A DNA stretch of 20,322 nucleotides, taken from the NCBI GenBank assembly GCA_020048595.1, contig JAIFMH010000320.1, positions 1 through 20,322 of the forward strand, read 5' to 3'. This document shows, one piece after another, positions 1 through 8,100 of the stretch. Each line of letters starts with the position of its first letter. The stretch's first letter is position 1. Both the position numbers and the translations under genes were made by a program. This stretch comes from Bacteroidota bacterium (GTDB lineage Bacteria > Bacteroidota > Bacteroidia > Bacteroidales > UBA4417). The notes under the pieces are model-generated. The model ran no database searches. It was not told where the DNA came from and saw nothing but the letters and a program-made list of their open reading frames with translations.

Positions 1-118
1 CGATATATCTCAAGCCTTCCAGCGTTTTCTGATAAATTTTACCGAACAACAATGATATCAGATTATAAATGATGCAATGCCAGCAAGGATATTTTATCTC
101 AATTTGAAAAATTAGTTG

Positions 119-131
119 TCTCATATTGAGA
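119..131. promoter_or_regulatory. Candidate operator: inverted repeat TCTCA-N3-TGAGA
   Basis: TCTCA TAT TGAGA is a perfect 5-3-5 inverted repeat. A close relative (TCGCA ATT TGAGA) lies at 1820-1832, upstream of the paralogous gene at 1979. Including the shared TTGTC lead-in and the trailing A, the two 17-nt sites (116-132 and 1817-1833) agree at 14 positions. This makes it a candidate binding site for a regulator shared by the two duplicated subunit genes. It is short enough to arise by chance. Confidence 0.25.
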
Positions 132-170
132 AAAACACCCGGTACAAAAACGGCTGCTTATCTGCTAAAA

Positions 171-178
171 TAATTTTG
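171..178 (+). promoter_or_regulatory. Candidate Bacteroidota -7 promoter element
   Basis: TAATTTTG matches the Bacteroidota sigma-factor -7 consensus TAnnTTTG at every fixed position. No clear TTTG (-33) element lies about 19-21 nt upstream. It would place the transcript start about 170 nt before the ATG at 359, a rather long leader. Chance matches are expected in AT-rich intergenic DNA. Confidence 0.25.
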
Positions 179-344
179 TCATTCAAAATACAAAATATTT
201 ATAGTATTGATTACCTGATATATAACTAACTATTTTTTATTTTTTTTCACTATTTTCTATTATCCACATTTCCTCGTGGCACGGTTTCTGAATTATATCT
301 TACATCGCTCAGACGATTTAAATCCAACTCATAAACAAACTTAA

Positions 345-367
345 ACAAACTCAAAACAATGAAAAAA
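345..367 (+). repeat. Conserved translation-initiation leader, copy 1
   Basis: These 23 nt, ending in ATGAAAAAA, are repeated exactly at 1965-1987, where they start the intact DUF4402 gene. The stretch before the ATG is rich in A and C and has no Shine-Dalgarno sequence, as is usual for Bacteroidota. The identity fixes the original start of the broken gene at 359 and shows that the two genes descend from one duplicated unit. Confidence 0.75.
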
Positions 368-786
368 CGTCAGCCAATATTGTTGGCCCTATTTCAATTT
401 CGAAATCAATTGACCTGAGCTTCGGCAATGTTGCCGTTAGCCCGACTATCGCTGGAACGGTTGTTCTTGATCCTGCAAGTGCCCGCACTCAAACAGGCGG
501 TGTTACACTTCCTGTTATTACCGGTACTGTTAGCGCTGCTAAATTCACTGTTGCCGGCGAATCCGGAACAACCTATGCTATTACTCTTCCTGCTTCTGTT
601 ATACTAACAAACGGGGGAAATACAATGACAGTTGATAATTTTACAAGTACACCAACTGCTACCGGTTCACTGGCTTCAGGAACCGAAGATATATTTGTCG
701 GTGGAACTTTGAATGTTGCCGCAGCCCAGGTTTCCGGTCTGTATACCAACGCTTCAGATTTAGTTGTAACAGTTAACTATAACTAA
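359..786 (+). pseudogene. Broken DUF4402-type fimbrial subunit, signal peptide deleted
   Basis: The ATG at 359, in its conserved leader, opens a frame that stops at 416-418 after 19 codons. From 370 to the stop at 784-786 another frame encodes a complete DUF4402 body very like the intact protein at 1979-2488. It shares the ISKS-x-D block and the FGNVAVSPTIAGT block, and ends GLYTN...VTVNYN. Aligned with the paralogue, codons 4-31 (signal peptide and the first mature strand) are replaced by two bases, CG, a net loss of 82 nt that also shifts frame. As written, the gene cannot make a secreted subunit. The body is otherwise uninterrupted, so the lesion is recent or an assembly artefact. Before the break it was probably an exported subunit of a surface fibre, of the same subtype as the protein at 1979. 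Confidence 0.8.
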
Positions 787-805
787 GTTACATTCTCGAT
801 ATAAA

Positions 806-840
806 GGGTGTGAAAGGTTTCTCTTACACCCTTTTTTTTT
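806..840 (+). terminator. Rho-independent terminator after the broken DUF4402 gene
   Basis: An imperfect 11-bp stem (GGGTGTGAAAG / CTCTTACACCC, with one mismatch and one G-U pair) around a GTTT loop is followed by nine T. It lies 20 nt after the stop at 786. Its 5' arm shares GGTGTGAAAG with the terminator at 2510-2544, so the terminator was probably duplicated with its gene. Confidence 0.85.
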
Positions 841-889
841 ACCCTGTTTTTCCATTACTATTTATTTTCCATTTCAAGACTGCAAAATC

Positions 890-1399
890 ATGCTCAGGTA
901 TATTCTCCCATTGCTCGTATTTCTGTCCTTTTCTTCCCGCGCTTTCAGCCAGGCCAGCATTACAGCTCAAGCGTTTGCCGAAGTAATTTCAGCCTTAACT
1001 GCTACCGAAACATCACAACTTAACTTTGGTAAATTTTCACCTGAAGTACAAGGCGGACAGGTAATTGTTACACCTGATGGAATACGATCAACCAATGGCG
1101 CCGTGATTCTTAGCGGGGGAATAGCAAAATCAGGAATATTTTATATTACAGGTACGCCCGAAGCCATGTTCTCCATTCAGTTGCCTAACGGGCCTGCTGT
1201 TCTTACCCATCAGAATTCATCAAAAACTATGATGGTGAACAACTGGATCTCCTACCCCAATGCCGGTAACGGAACAGGTGTGCTGGCCAACGGACAACAG
1301 TTTGTTTACCTGGGCGCTACACTCAATGTTGGTTCAATACTCGATAACCCGGTAGGGCTTTATTCCGGTGCTTTCAACTTAACCTTTGCTTACAATTAA
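890..1399 (+). CDS. DUF4402-type secreted fimbrial subunit (second subtype)
   Basis: A 169-aa protein with a Sec signal peptide (residues 1-20, hydrophobic core then AFS-Q; mature start about Q21 or A22). The mature part is a single beta-rich domain with the recurring DUF4402 blocks: LNFGKF near residue 44, GGQVIVTPDG, the YLGATLNVG block, and the ending GLYSGAFNLTFAYN. A Gly 14 residues from the end and a penultimate Tyr match the beta-zipper pattern that classical pilins present to PapD-like chaperones. The mature part has no cysteine. About 25 residues with alternating small and hydrophobic side chains precede the first FG and could act as a donor strand. It is closer to the operonic subunit at 14999 than to its neighbours (GGQVI, then -DP/-TP, QG/DG, RS). 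The role as a polymerising surface-fibre subunit is inferred from family and context. It follows the terminator at 840, so it probably has its own promoter. Confidence 0.8.
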   Translation: MLRYILPLLVFLSFSSRAFSQASITAQAFAEVISALTATETSQLNFGKFSPEVQGGQVIVTPDGIRSTNGAVILSGGIAKSGIFYITGTPEAMFSIQLPNGPAVLTHQNSSKTMMVNNWISYPNAGNGTGVLANGQQFVYLGATLNVGSILDNPVGLYSGAFNLTFAYN

Positions 1400-1564
1400 C
1401 ATCGCGTGAATTTCAGTACAATTTGTAATTCGCCCTGTAGTAAAAAAGCAAGATTCAATGCCCTCTTCCATAAAAATATTTGAAAATCAATTACATACTA
1501 AGAAAAATCTTTAATGTATAAATGACACGAATTGAGTTGGAATAATTCGTTGTTTTTGAGCCGT

Positions 1565-1600
1565 AAAAGCCATCAGGGATTTATACACCTGGTGGTTTTG
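1565..1600. terminator. Weak hairpin, possible terminator
   Basis: CCATCAGG (1570-1577) pairs with CCTGGTGG (1588-1595) with one weak position around a 10-nt loop. An A run precedes it and TTTT follows. It may end transcription from the gene at 890-1399, but it lies about 170 nt after that stop, so this is uncertain. Confidence 0.3.
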
Positions 1601-1819
1601 CGTTTTATTAATCTTCCGGCAAAGAAAATTCAGTTCTTCTGTTTTGTTGTTATCACCTATAATTGCCACATAACTGAATGACCGTTTTTCCGTTTACAGC
1701 AAAATCTCATTAAACCCAAACTTTTTTCGTACTTCCAACAGAAAGCCCTGACAAGCAGCATCGGCTGTATACCTGTAACAGTCATTGGAGTTAACTATCT
1801 CATTTTGTTTTTCAATTTG

Positions 1820-1832
1820 TCGCAATTTGAGA
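1820..1832. promoter_or_regulatory. Candidate operator, second copy (imperfect)
   Basis: TCGCA ATT TGAGA is a 5-3-5 inverted repeat with one mismatch, similar to 119-131. It lies about 150 nt before the start of the intact DUF4402 gene. Conservation of the motif between the upstream regions of two paralogues is the only support. Confidence 0.2.
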
Positions 1833-1964
1833 ATTTTAACCAGCGGCAGATGCATATTTTAAACGCAATCAGTTGTTTTAAACCAATAACTTATAGTTGT
1901 ATCCTATTGATTTCCTAGTGATTATAACTTATACCAAATTAATTATTATTCACAATAACTTTAT

Positions 1965-1987
1965 ACAAACTCAAAACAATGAAAAAA
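1965..1987 (+). repeat. Conserved translation-initiation leader, copy 2
   Basis: Identical over 23 nt to 345-367. It covers the untranslated leader, the ATG at 1979 and the first two lysine codons. Confidence 0.75.
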
Positions 1988-2488
1988 ATTACCATCTTAG
2001 TTTCGCTTGTTGCTCTCCTTTCAATCGCATCTTTAACGGTTAATGCACAGGTTTCGGCTACTGCCACTACTTCGGCTACTATTATCACCCCGATTGCCAT
2101 TTCAAAATCTGTTGACATGAACTTTGGCAATGTTGCTGTTAGCCCTACTATTGCAGGAACAGTACAACTAACAACTGCCAATACCCGCAATGCGGGCGGC
2201 GGTGTTACACTTCCGGCTACCGCAGGAACAGTTTCGGCTGCTAAATTCACTGTTACAGGTTTGGCGGGTTCAACCTATTCGATTTCGCTTCCCGCTTCCA
2301 TTACACTTACAAGCGGTGGAAATAATATGGTGGTTAATGCTTTTACCAGTACGCCTACTCCAACCGGAACACTCACCGGAGGAACCCAGGATCTTTTTGT
2401 TGGCGCTACTTTGAATGTTGGTGCTGCTCAGCCTGCTGGTTTATATACAAACCTGACCGGTCTGGTTGTTACTGTTAACTACAACTAA
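1979..2488 (+). CDS. DUF4402-type secreted fimbrial subunit (intact paralogue)
   Basis: A 169-aa protein with a Sec signal peptide (MKKITILVSLVALL..., cleavage about A23-Q24). The mature N-terminus alternates Ser, Ala and Thr up to a Pro at residue 38, a good candidate donor strand. The DUF4402 body follows: FGNVAVSP near residue 49, then the VGATLNVGAAQPAGLYT block, ending in VTVNYN with a penultimate Tyr. The mature protein is rich in Thr, Ala, Val and Gly and has no Cys, as expected for a small extracellular beta-sandwich. It is the intact twin of the broken gene at 359-786. It has its own leader and a strong terminator, so it is likely expressed apart from the downstream chaperone-usher cluster, perhaps as the abundant subunit. 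That role is inferred. Confidence 0.82.
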   Translation: MKKITILVSLVALLSIASLTVNAQVSATATTSATIITPIAISKSVDMNFGNVAVSPTIAGTVQLTTANTRNAGGGVTLPATAGTVSAAKFTVTGLAGSTYSISLPASITLTSGGNNMVVNAFTSTPTPTGTLTGGTQDLFVGATLNVGAAQPAGLYTNLTGLVVTVNYN

Positions 2489-2509
2489 TTTTAAAACATA
2501 AATTTCTCA

Positions 2510-2544
2510 GGTGTGAAAGAGGGTCCTCTTTCACACCTTTTTTT
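2510..2544 (+). terminator. Strong rho-independent terminator
   Basis: A perfectly paired stem of at least 12 bp (GGTGTGAAAGAG / CTCTTTCACACC) with a very short loop is followed by seven T. It lies 22 nt after the stop at 2488 and separates the stand-alone subunit gene from the downstream operon. Confidence 0.92.
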
Positions 2545-2965
2545 ATGCCCGGAAATTTGCCTGTCGAGCACAACTGAAATAAGTAAAATCCATAGCAGCT
2601 GCCTTTTGAATAGCGAACCATTATTCATAAAGCAGATACTGCAATCAGTATAAGATTGACACTTTGTTTTATATGATCGATGGGAATTAAACAGTTAATA
2701 CCCCTAAAATCAAGCCAAATTATAATCCGAATTACTAAACTAAACATCAACCTAGAGTCACTCTGTAAAAAGGTATTTTTTCAAAATTGCGATCAGATTG
2801 CTCTTTTTTCAAAAAAATCATATTACCAATTTGATAAATGGCTATTAACAGTATATTACTCTCAATAAATTACTCCGGAAGCTCGTATGACTGCGTATTA
2901 AAAGGCCGGTGCAACAGCGCCCCGAGTCGATAAATTTTGTAAGTTTGAAGCAAAATTCAAGAGCT
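2545..2965. other. Intergenic region upstream of the chaperone operon
   Basis: No supported gene lies here. A 62-codon plus-strand frame (2680-2868) is Lys/Ile/Phe-rich, as expected of untranslated AT-rich DNA, and has no family features. The stretch most likely carries the promoter of the chaperone-adhesin-usher cluster. A TAnnTTTG element lies at 2940-2947. Confidence 0.55.
2940..2947 (+). promoter_or_regulatory. Candidate -7 promoter element of the chaperone-usher operon
   Basis: TAAGTTTG matches TAnnTTTG at all fixed positions and lies 18 nt before the preferred chaperone start at 2966. That implies a very short untranslated leader. No convincing TTTG element was found at the expected -33 distance, so support rests on the -7 match and on position. 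Confidence 0.3.
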
Positions 2966-3823
2966 ATGACAAATACCGGAACAAAAAGAAAAACAGCCAA
3001 AATCTGCCTTCTGGCAACGTTTTTTTCCTTAGCCCTAATCCCGGAAATATCCGTTGCACAGGGGAACTTATTAATTACTCCCCGTAGGGTTGTATTTGAA
3101 GGTAACAAACAATCACAGGAACTCACTCTTGCCAACACCGGAGCAGACACAGCAAAGTATACTGTTTCATTTGTACAGTACCGGATGACAGAAGAAGGGA
3201 GTTTCGATCAGATAGAAGTACCCGATGAGGGACAATTGTTTGCTGATAAATACCTGAGGTTTTTTCCAAGAACAGTAACACTTCCGCCAAACGGCTCGCA
3301 GGTTATACGTATGCAATACCGTAAGTTGCCTGATATGCAGAACGCTGAATACAGGTCGCATGTATATTTCAGGGCAGCTCCTGATGAAAAGCTTATGGGT
3401 GATGAGCAGGCGAATGCGGATACAACTTCTATAGGAATTAAGCTGGTACCCATATTCGGTATCAGTATTCCGGTTATTATCCGGAATGGCGATTTAGAGG
3501 TAAAAGTTGATTTAAAAACTGTAACCCTTGATTTAAAAAGCGATACTATACCCAATCTGGCAATCACTTTTGAACGTTCAGGCACTAAATCAGTTTATGG
3601 CGACCTTTCAGTTATGTGGCAGCCAGCTCAGGGCGAATCCCTTGAAGTTGGCATAGTACGTGGTATTGCCGTTTATACACCAAATAAAACACGTAAATTC
3701 AATATGCAGTTGCGCAATGTACCTGGTGTTGATTATTCCAAAGGCAAACTACTGATTAAATTCCAAGCGCCAAATGATGTAAAGGCTGAGGTATTTGCTG
3801 AAACAGAATTTTCCTTAAATTAA
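2966..3823 (+). CDS. PapD-like periplasmic fimbrial chaperone
   Basis: A 285-aa protein from the preferred ATG. A longer GTG start at 2909 would put 19 polar residues before the signal peptide and is less likely. The signal peptide spans residues 1-31 (TKRK, hydrophobic core, SVA-Q). Domain 1 shows the periplasmic chaperone pattern: LLITPRRVVFEGN (residues 35-46) with the basic residue that in PapD anchors the subunit C-terminus, an LTLANTG strand, then FFPRTVTLPPNGSQVIRM and EYRSH (residues 128-132). Domain 2 (from about 150) begins KLVPIFGISIPVIIR and continues as a beta-sandwich. Length is slightly above the 230-250 aa usual for the family. It probably binds DUF4402 subunits in the periplasm, completes their fold by donor-strand complementation and delivers them to the usher at 15530. 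It is first in the cluster, 104 nt before the adhesin start at 3928. Confidence 0.85.
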   Translation: MTNTGTKRKTAKICLLATFFSLALIPEISVAQGNLLITPRRVVFEGNKQSQELTLANTGADTAKYTVSFVQYRMTEEGSFDQIEVPDEGQLFADKYLRFFPRTVTLPPNGSQVIRMQYRKLPDMQNAEYRSHVYFRAAPDEKLMGDEQANADTTSIGIKLVPIFGISIPVIIRNGDLEVKVDLKTVTLDLKSDTIPNLAITFERSGTKSVYGDLSVMWQPAQGESLEVGIVRGIAVYTPNKTRKFNMQLRNVPGVDYSKGKLLIKFQAPNDVKAEVFAETEFSLN

Positions 3824-3927
3824 TATTTCTATTCTCTATCAGGTCTTTTAAGGCTCTCACCGACTCTAAGAACTCAGATACGATAAATTCTATTCCTTGT
3901 AAACTGCAGATGAATCTAGATGTACTT

Positions 3928-5172
3928 ATGAAAATAAAACCATTCACTCGTAAGCTAAATTTCCAGACGGTAATATTTATCGCTGTTTTACTTATATTAA
4001 CAGGAGAGAGTAATTTGGGGTGGGGACAGACAAATGGTGATTACCAAACGAGAGCTTCTGGTAATTGGAACTCAAATACAACTTGGCAAGTTCGTAGTGG
4101 AGGCAGTTGGGTTAATTGTTCTGCAGGCGATTATCCTGGTGCATCTTCCGGAGCAGGTACAGTTTCGATAACCAACAACAGAAACGTTACTATAACTGCA
4201 AATGTACCAAACAGCATTGGTTCATTAACAATTCCTGTTGGAACCAATATTTCCAGTATTACATTTTCTGGTACAAATTCTTTGACAGTTACCAATGCTA
4301 CAACAATTTCATCTAATTCTAATGGGGACTATAAAAGGATAATTGTTAATGCCGGTAATTTTTCAACAGGTACTTTAGTTTTAAATTCTACAGGAAACAC
4401 ACAAGACGCATACATACAAATTTCGACCGGAACAGTAACCGTAGATGGTAATATTTCCTTAAATAGTACAAATCTTCGTACATATATTCTATTCACAGGT
4501 GCTGGAACTTTATTTGTTGGTGGAAACATGAGTGGAGGAGGCATTACAAGTACTATAAATGGTGGCAATAATGCGCCAACTTCAGGTACTGTAAACTATA
4601 ATGGCAGCAGTGTTCAGGATGTGGGTTCGTATACGTACTATAATCTTACAATATCAGGAGGAAATACCAAAAGTATTCAGGGAACCACATCAGTAAGCAA
4701 TATTCTGGATATACAGCAGGGTGATCTAAATATTAACGGGAATACGCTAAATCTTGCAGGCCCAGTCACTCGGGGAGGTCTCGGTACCGGTACAATAACA
4801 GGAAGTGCAACCAGTAATCTTAACATAACCGGCTCCGGGGCATTCGATGACTTTTTTTTTACCAATGTCAACGAAAGCCTTCAAGATCTAACTCTGGACA
4901 GAGTAGGAGCCAATATAAATTTAAACTCAGATTTAACTTTAGCCGGATCCTTGGCACTTACCAATGGAATAATTACAGCAACGGGTAAAACCATCAGCCT
5001 TACCAGCACTGCTATGGTGGTGGTACATATATTTTTCCGCTTGGAGCCTCAGCCTGTGGTTCTCATTGGCTTACTTTTTCATCAGTATCAGGTACTTCTG
5101 CAACAAAAGTATCTTTCGCCTGCACAGGAGCTACAACCGGAGATGCAACTATTGACTCTCCCCTTCCAATAA
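3928..5172 (+). CDS. Giant beta-helix adhesin, 5' part (split by frameshift)
   Basis: This is the N-terminal part of the giant surface protein. Start 3928 (MKIKPF) places a charged segment directly before the hydrophobic signal core and is preferred over the in-frame ATG at 3910. The signal peptide runs to about GWGQ (nt 4027). A W-x5-W module follows (4066-4086) with the DYPG block, then many short Gly/Asn/Thr-rich beta strands of the NGN-L type, as in right-handed beta-helix adhesins. True coding in this frame ends near 5014. The last roughly 53 codons, to the stop at 5172, are out-of-frame translation with unrelated composition (rich in Gln, Leu, His and Phe). Adding one base at about 5014 (gct-a-t-ggt to gct-aat-ggt) joins this part to the downstream frame and gives one protein of about 3,690 aa. 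Confidence 0.75.
   Translation: MKIKPFTRKLNFQTVIFIAVLLILTGESNLGWGQTNGDYQTRASGNWNSNTTWQVRSGGSWVNCSAGDYPGASSGAGTVSITNNRNVTITANVPNSIGSLTIPVGTNISSITFSGTNSLTVTNATTISSNSNGDYKRIIVNAGNFSTGTLVLNSTGNTQDAYIQISTGTVTVDGNISLNSTNLRTYILFTGAGTLFVGGNMSGGGITSTINGGNNAPTSGTVNYNGSSVQDVGSYTYYNLTISGGNTKSIQGTTSVSNILDIQQGDLNINGNTLNLAGPVTRGGLGTGTITGSATSNLNITGSGAFDDFFFTNVNESLQDLTLDRVGANINLNSDLTLAGSLALTNGIITATGKTISLTSTAMVVVHIFFRLEPQPVVLIGLLFHQYQVLLQQKYLSPAQELQPEMQLLTLPFQ
5011..5016 (+). other. Frameshift site inside the giant adhesin
   Basis: Coding moves from frame 1 to frame 3 here, equivalent to the loss of one base. With one A restored the protein reads ...SLTSTANGGGTYIFPLGAS..., and the FPLG motif (5034-5045) matches FPVG at 7866, YPLG at 10662 and FPVG at 11949, which open the equivalent domain in the other cassettes. 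Frame 3 is open from 4989 onward, so the two frames overlap at the break. Confidence 0.85.
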
Positions 5173-5195
5173 ACATTAACTGGCATATAGAAAAA

Positions 5196-8100
5196 GTGAG
5201 TGGCACCTTTACGGATGCTACGGTAAAATTAGACGGAAGCGAAATAGATTTCACTAATGTTGTTGCACAAGCTGCATCACAACCGGGATCCTATTCGAAA
5301 GTTACATCGGTCCCTGCATCAGGAAGCATAACGGCTGCAAGCATTGGATCTGTGTCAACCGATAAATGGCTTGCTATAGGAACATCTACCATAAAAACAT
5401 ACTATGCCTACCAAACAGGCGGTTGGAATACTCCTGTTACATGGACATTAGATCCAAGCGGAACTACACAGGTAGGTTCCTCAATTCCCATAGATAATGA
5501 TTTTGTAATTATTTTACCTGGGCGTACCGTTACATTACCAGCAGATATTGCAACTTCAGGACTTGATGTCACCATTGAAGCTGGTGGATTCCTCGATCTT
5601 TCAACTTTTCAGTTTACAACCGGTTTTTCAAAATTAAGCGGACAAGGCACTTTAGCCATTTCGTCCAATATTTTCCCAACACCAATTACTACAAATAACT
5701 TTATACTTGCAGGTGGAGGAACTACTGAATACAGGACAACCATCAATTTACCATTGCAAGCTATTTATAATAATCTTGCCATTAATGCCATTGGAATAAC
5801 AGTTACGCAAACCATTGATCTTACACTGAACGGAAACCTGCACGTAAAAAACGGAACATTCAGAATCAATGATAATACCGCAAGAAAGCTGAAACTCACT
5901 GTAAACGGAGATTTAACGGTTAACGCCGGTGCTTCCATTTCCGTAGGATCGGGTGTAACAAACCTAACGACTAATCCATTAGGTATAACTGGTGGAACTG
6001 CTCCATTTATTAACTACTATGACCAGCAATCGCATAGGATTGTGTTAAATGGAAATTTCACCAACAATGGAACGGTGCGTTTTACAAATCTGACCTATCC
6101 TGTTTTTAATGCATTTCCACCTACAACATCAGGTGCAACAACAGGATTTGCAACGGTATACTTTCAAGGAGCATCTGATGCAACTTTATTATGTGCAGGA
6201 ACAACTGACTTTTATAATTTAGTGCTGGATAAAGGGATTGATCAGACTTTCAAACTGACTATTTATACTTCGGGTTCATCTTATGCCAACTTCCGTTTGT
6301 TTGGGGCTAATGTAGCCGGCGGCGACGGAGGAGGAGCTAATCCGAATCTTAAAAAAGCACTTTGGATACGCACCGGAACCATGGTTTTAGAAGGATTGAC
6401 TATGATCCCTTCACTAACCGAAGGAAATGCATCTGAAGGTGGAGCAAATCCGAACTCGGATTTTTATATTCCTGCAAATGGTGCACTTGTGCTTAACGGG
6501 ACAGATGTAGTGGTTTTATCTACTGCTGATGATTATCGCGAAGTAAATCTGGCCTACAATACAGTTGCACCTAACAATGCTGCGCTGGGGATTTCAAACG
6601 GAGGAACAGGCTGTGCTCTTTCTTTGTATGGAAAACTTCAACTTAACAACGGTTATCTTTCGACCCGCGAATCGGGTGGAATTATAACTTCAAATGTTTC
6701 ACCAGGCCAATTTATTCTTAACAATGGTACTGTTGATGCGAAACAATTCCTGGGTTCAACCGGATCGGCTTCCTACCAGCAAAACGGTGGATCATTCATT
6801 CTCCGGGGACGTTTTCAGCATACATTTACCTATAGTTCGATTGCAAATTTAACAGATGCTTCAGTTGTAACATTAAGTAATGTGAGAGCAACCAATGGTA
6901 TTTCGGATGAATACGGAACTTTTAACCTGAACAACGAAAGTAACGTTTTTGCCATGTCCGGTGGCACTTTCCGTATTTATGATGTTTGCGGTGATGGTAC
7001 TAGTGCTATACAGCAAAAGGCTTTTGACGTTTTGTCATCTACTTCAAACAGTAATGTTACAGGCGGAACAATCGAGATAATACCAGTATCAGGTTCGGTA
7101 CCTGCAACTGATTCACCTAATTTTTTAATCACATCGAGCACATCATTAGGAAATTTAAGTATAAACCGCACCAGCAGCAATTCAATAGTTCTACTAAATA
7201 CGTATCCGCTGGTATTGCTTTACAATCTCACACTCACTTCAGGAGCACTCAATGCAAATAATCTAGATGTTACTGTTGCCGGTAATATTACTTTTCAGAG
7301 TGGGACAACCTATACACCAGGCACAAATACTACCATTCTAAATGGTTTATCAACTCAAACATTTACAGTTAACCTGGCAACTGCTTTATCATTAAACAAA
7401 TTTACAATTGATAAAGCCTCTGGAAGCATAGTAAATTTTGCTGGTAGTCAAACGGTTATAAATATTAATGATAATTTCAGATTAGCTTTAGGAACCCTTA
7501 ACGACGGTGGCAATACAATCAATGTTTACAAAGATGTATTCAATTCGGGTTTGCATACAGGAACCGGAAAAATTTCGTTTGTTGGAACTGTAGCCCAGGC
7601 TATTGATGGAAATGGAGTTTTCAATAATGTTGAATTAAATAACAATACCAGTGTTACTGCTCCTGTTTCGTTGATAGCGAACATGACTTTAAACGGAATA
7701 CTCACTTTTTCCAGAGATAAACTCTTTAATATTGGAATCTATAATTTAAAACTGATTTCAACTGCATCAATAGTAAACGGAGGGACATTAAGATACATTC
7801 AAACAGCGGGTAACTCCGGTGACGGAGGTCTTACAAAAGAATATTCAGCAACCACAGCCTTTATTTTTCCAGTTGGAGCACCCTCAACAAGCCATGCAGG
7901 AGTTACAAAATGGACGCCTGCTACTATCGGATTTAGCTCTGCTCCTACTTCCTATGGTTCCATAACCGTAATACCTGTAGGCTATGAGCATCCGGCAACA
8001 ACCGTCAACAATCAGAGCCTTACATATTTCTGGCGTGTTAAATCTTCCGGATTCGCTGGTATTCCAGTTAATTCAGTTACTCATACTTTTGTATACGACC

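Larger units (their letters stand above)
1..358. other. Left-edge region without a convincing gene
   Basis: No reading frame here can be assigned. On the minus strand a frame starts with ATG at 124 and stays open to the left edge (41 codons). On the plus strand, short frames open at the edge close at about 54 and 78, and could be the last residues of an upstream gene. None shows a recognisable motif. The stretch holds a perfect TAnnTTTG element (171-178), an inverted repeat TCTCA-N3-TGAGA (119-131), and a long T-rich run (about 230-260). It is probably the upstream control region of the broken DUF4402 gene that begins at 359. Confidence 0.5.
1511..1855 (-). pseudogene. Doubtful minus-strand coding remnant
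   Basis: Reading the minus strand from ATG at 1855-1853 gives 53 codons to a TAA at 1696-1694. The same frame then stays open for about 60 more codons to a TAA at 1513-1511. The two parts together (115 codons with one internal stop) look protein-like (for example EVRKKFGFNEILL before the internal stop, SFSYVAIIGDNNK after it), but no family is recognised. It could be a decayed small gene or a chance open frame in AT-rich DNA. Confidence 0.2.
1400..1978. other. Intergenic region between DUF4402 genes
   Basis: There is no plus-strand gene. It holds a weak hairpin with flanking A and T runs (1565-1600), a possible minus-strand coding remnant (1511-1855), a partial inverted repeat resembling 119-131 (1820-1832), a weak promoter-like TATAGTTG (1892-1899), and the conserved start leader of the next gene (1965-1987). 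Confidence 0.6.

Noticed and set aside
890..2488. DUF4402 proteins as type V (FimA/Mfa1) fimbrillins
   Set aside because: They have standard Sec signal peptides with no lipobox Cys and no long propeptide with an Arg cleavage site, and a PapD-like chaperone is encoded nearby.
2680..2868. 62-codon plus-strand frame as a small gene
   Set aside because: The composition (Lys, Ile, Phe, Gln) is that of translated AT-rich DNA. No motif, no signal peptide or membrane pattern, and no good start context.
2909..2965. GTG start giving a 304-aa chaperone
   Set aside because: It adds 19 polar residues ahead of a normal signal peptide. The ATG at 2966 gives a standard basic N-terminus followed by the hydrophobic core.
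5005..5030. Programmed ribosomal frameshift in the adhesin
   Set aside because: No slippery heptamer is evident at the break, and there is no known reason for a T9SS adhesin to be expressed this way. A simple one-base loss explains it.
5196..5198. GTG as a true start of a separate 3,268-aa protein
   Set aside because: The same frame upstream (from about 5013) encodes the start of a recognisable FPxG domain, and there is no signal peptide after the GTG. It is an internal codon of a frameshifted gene.
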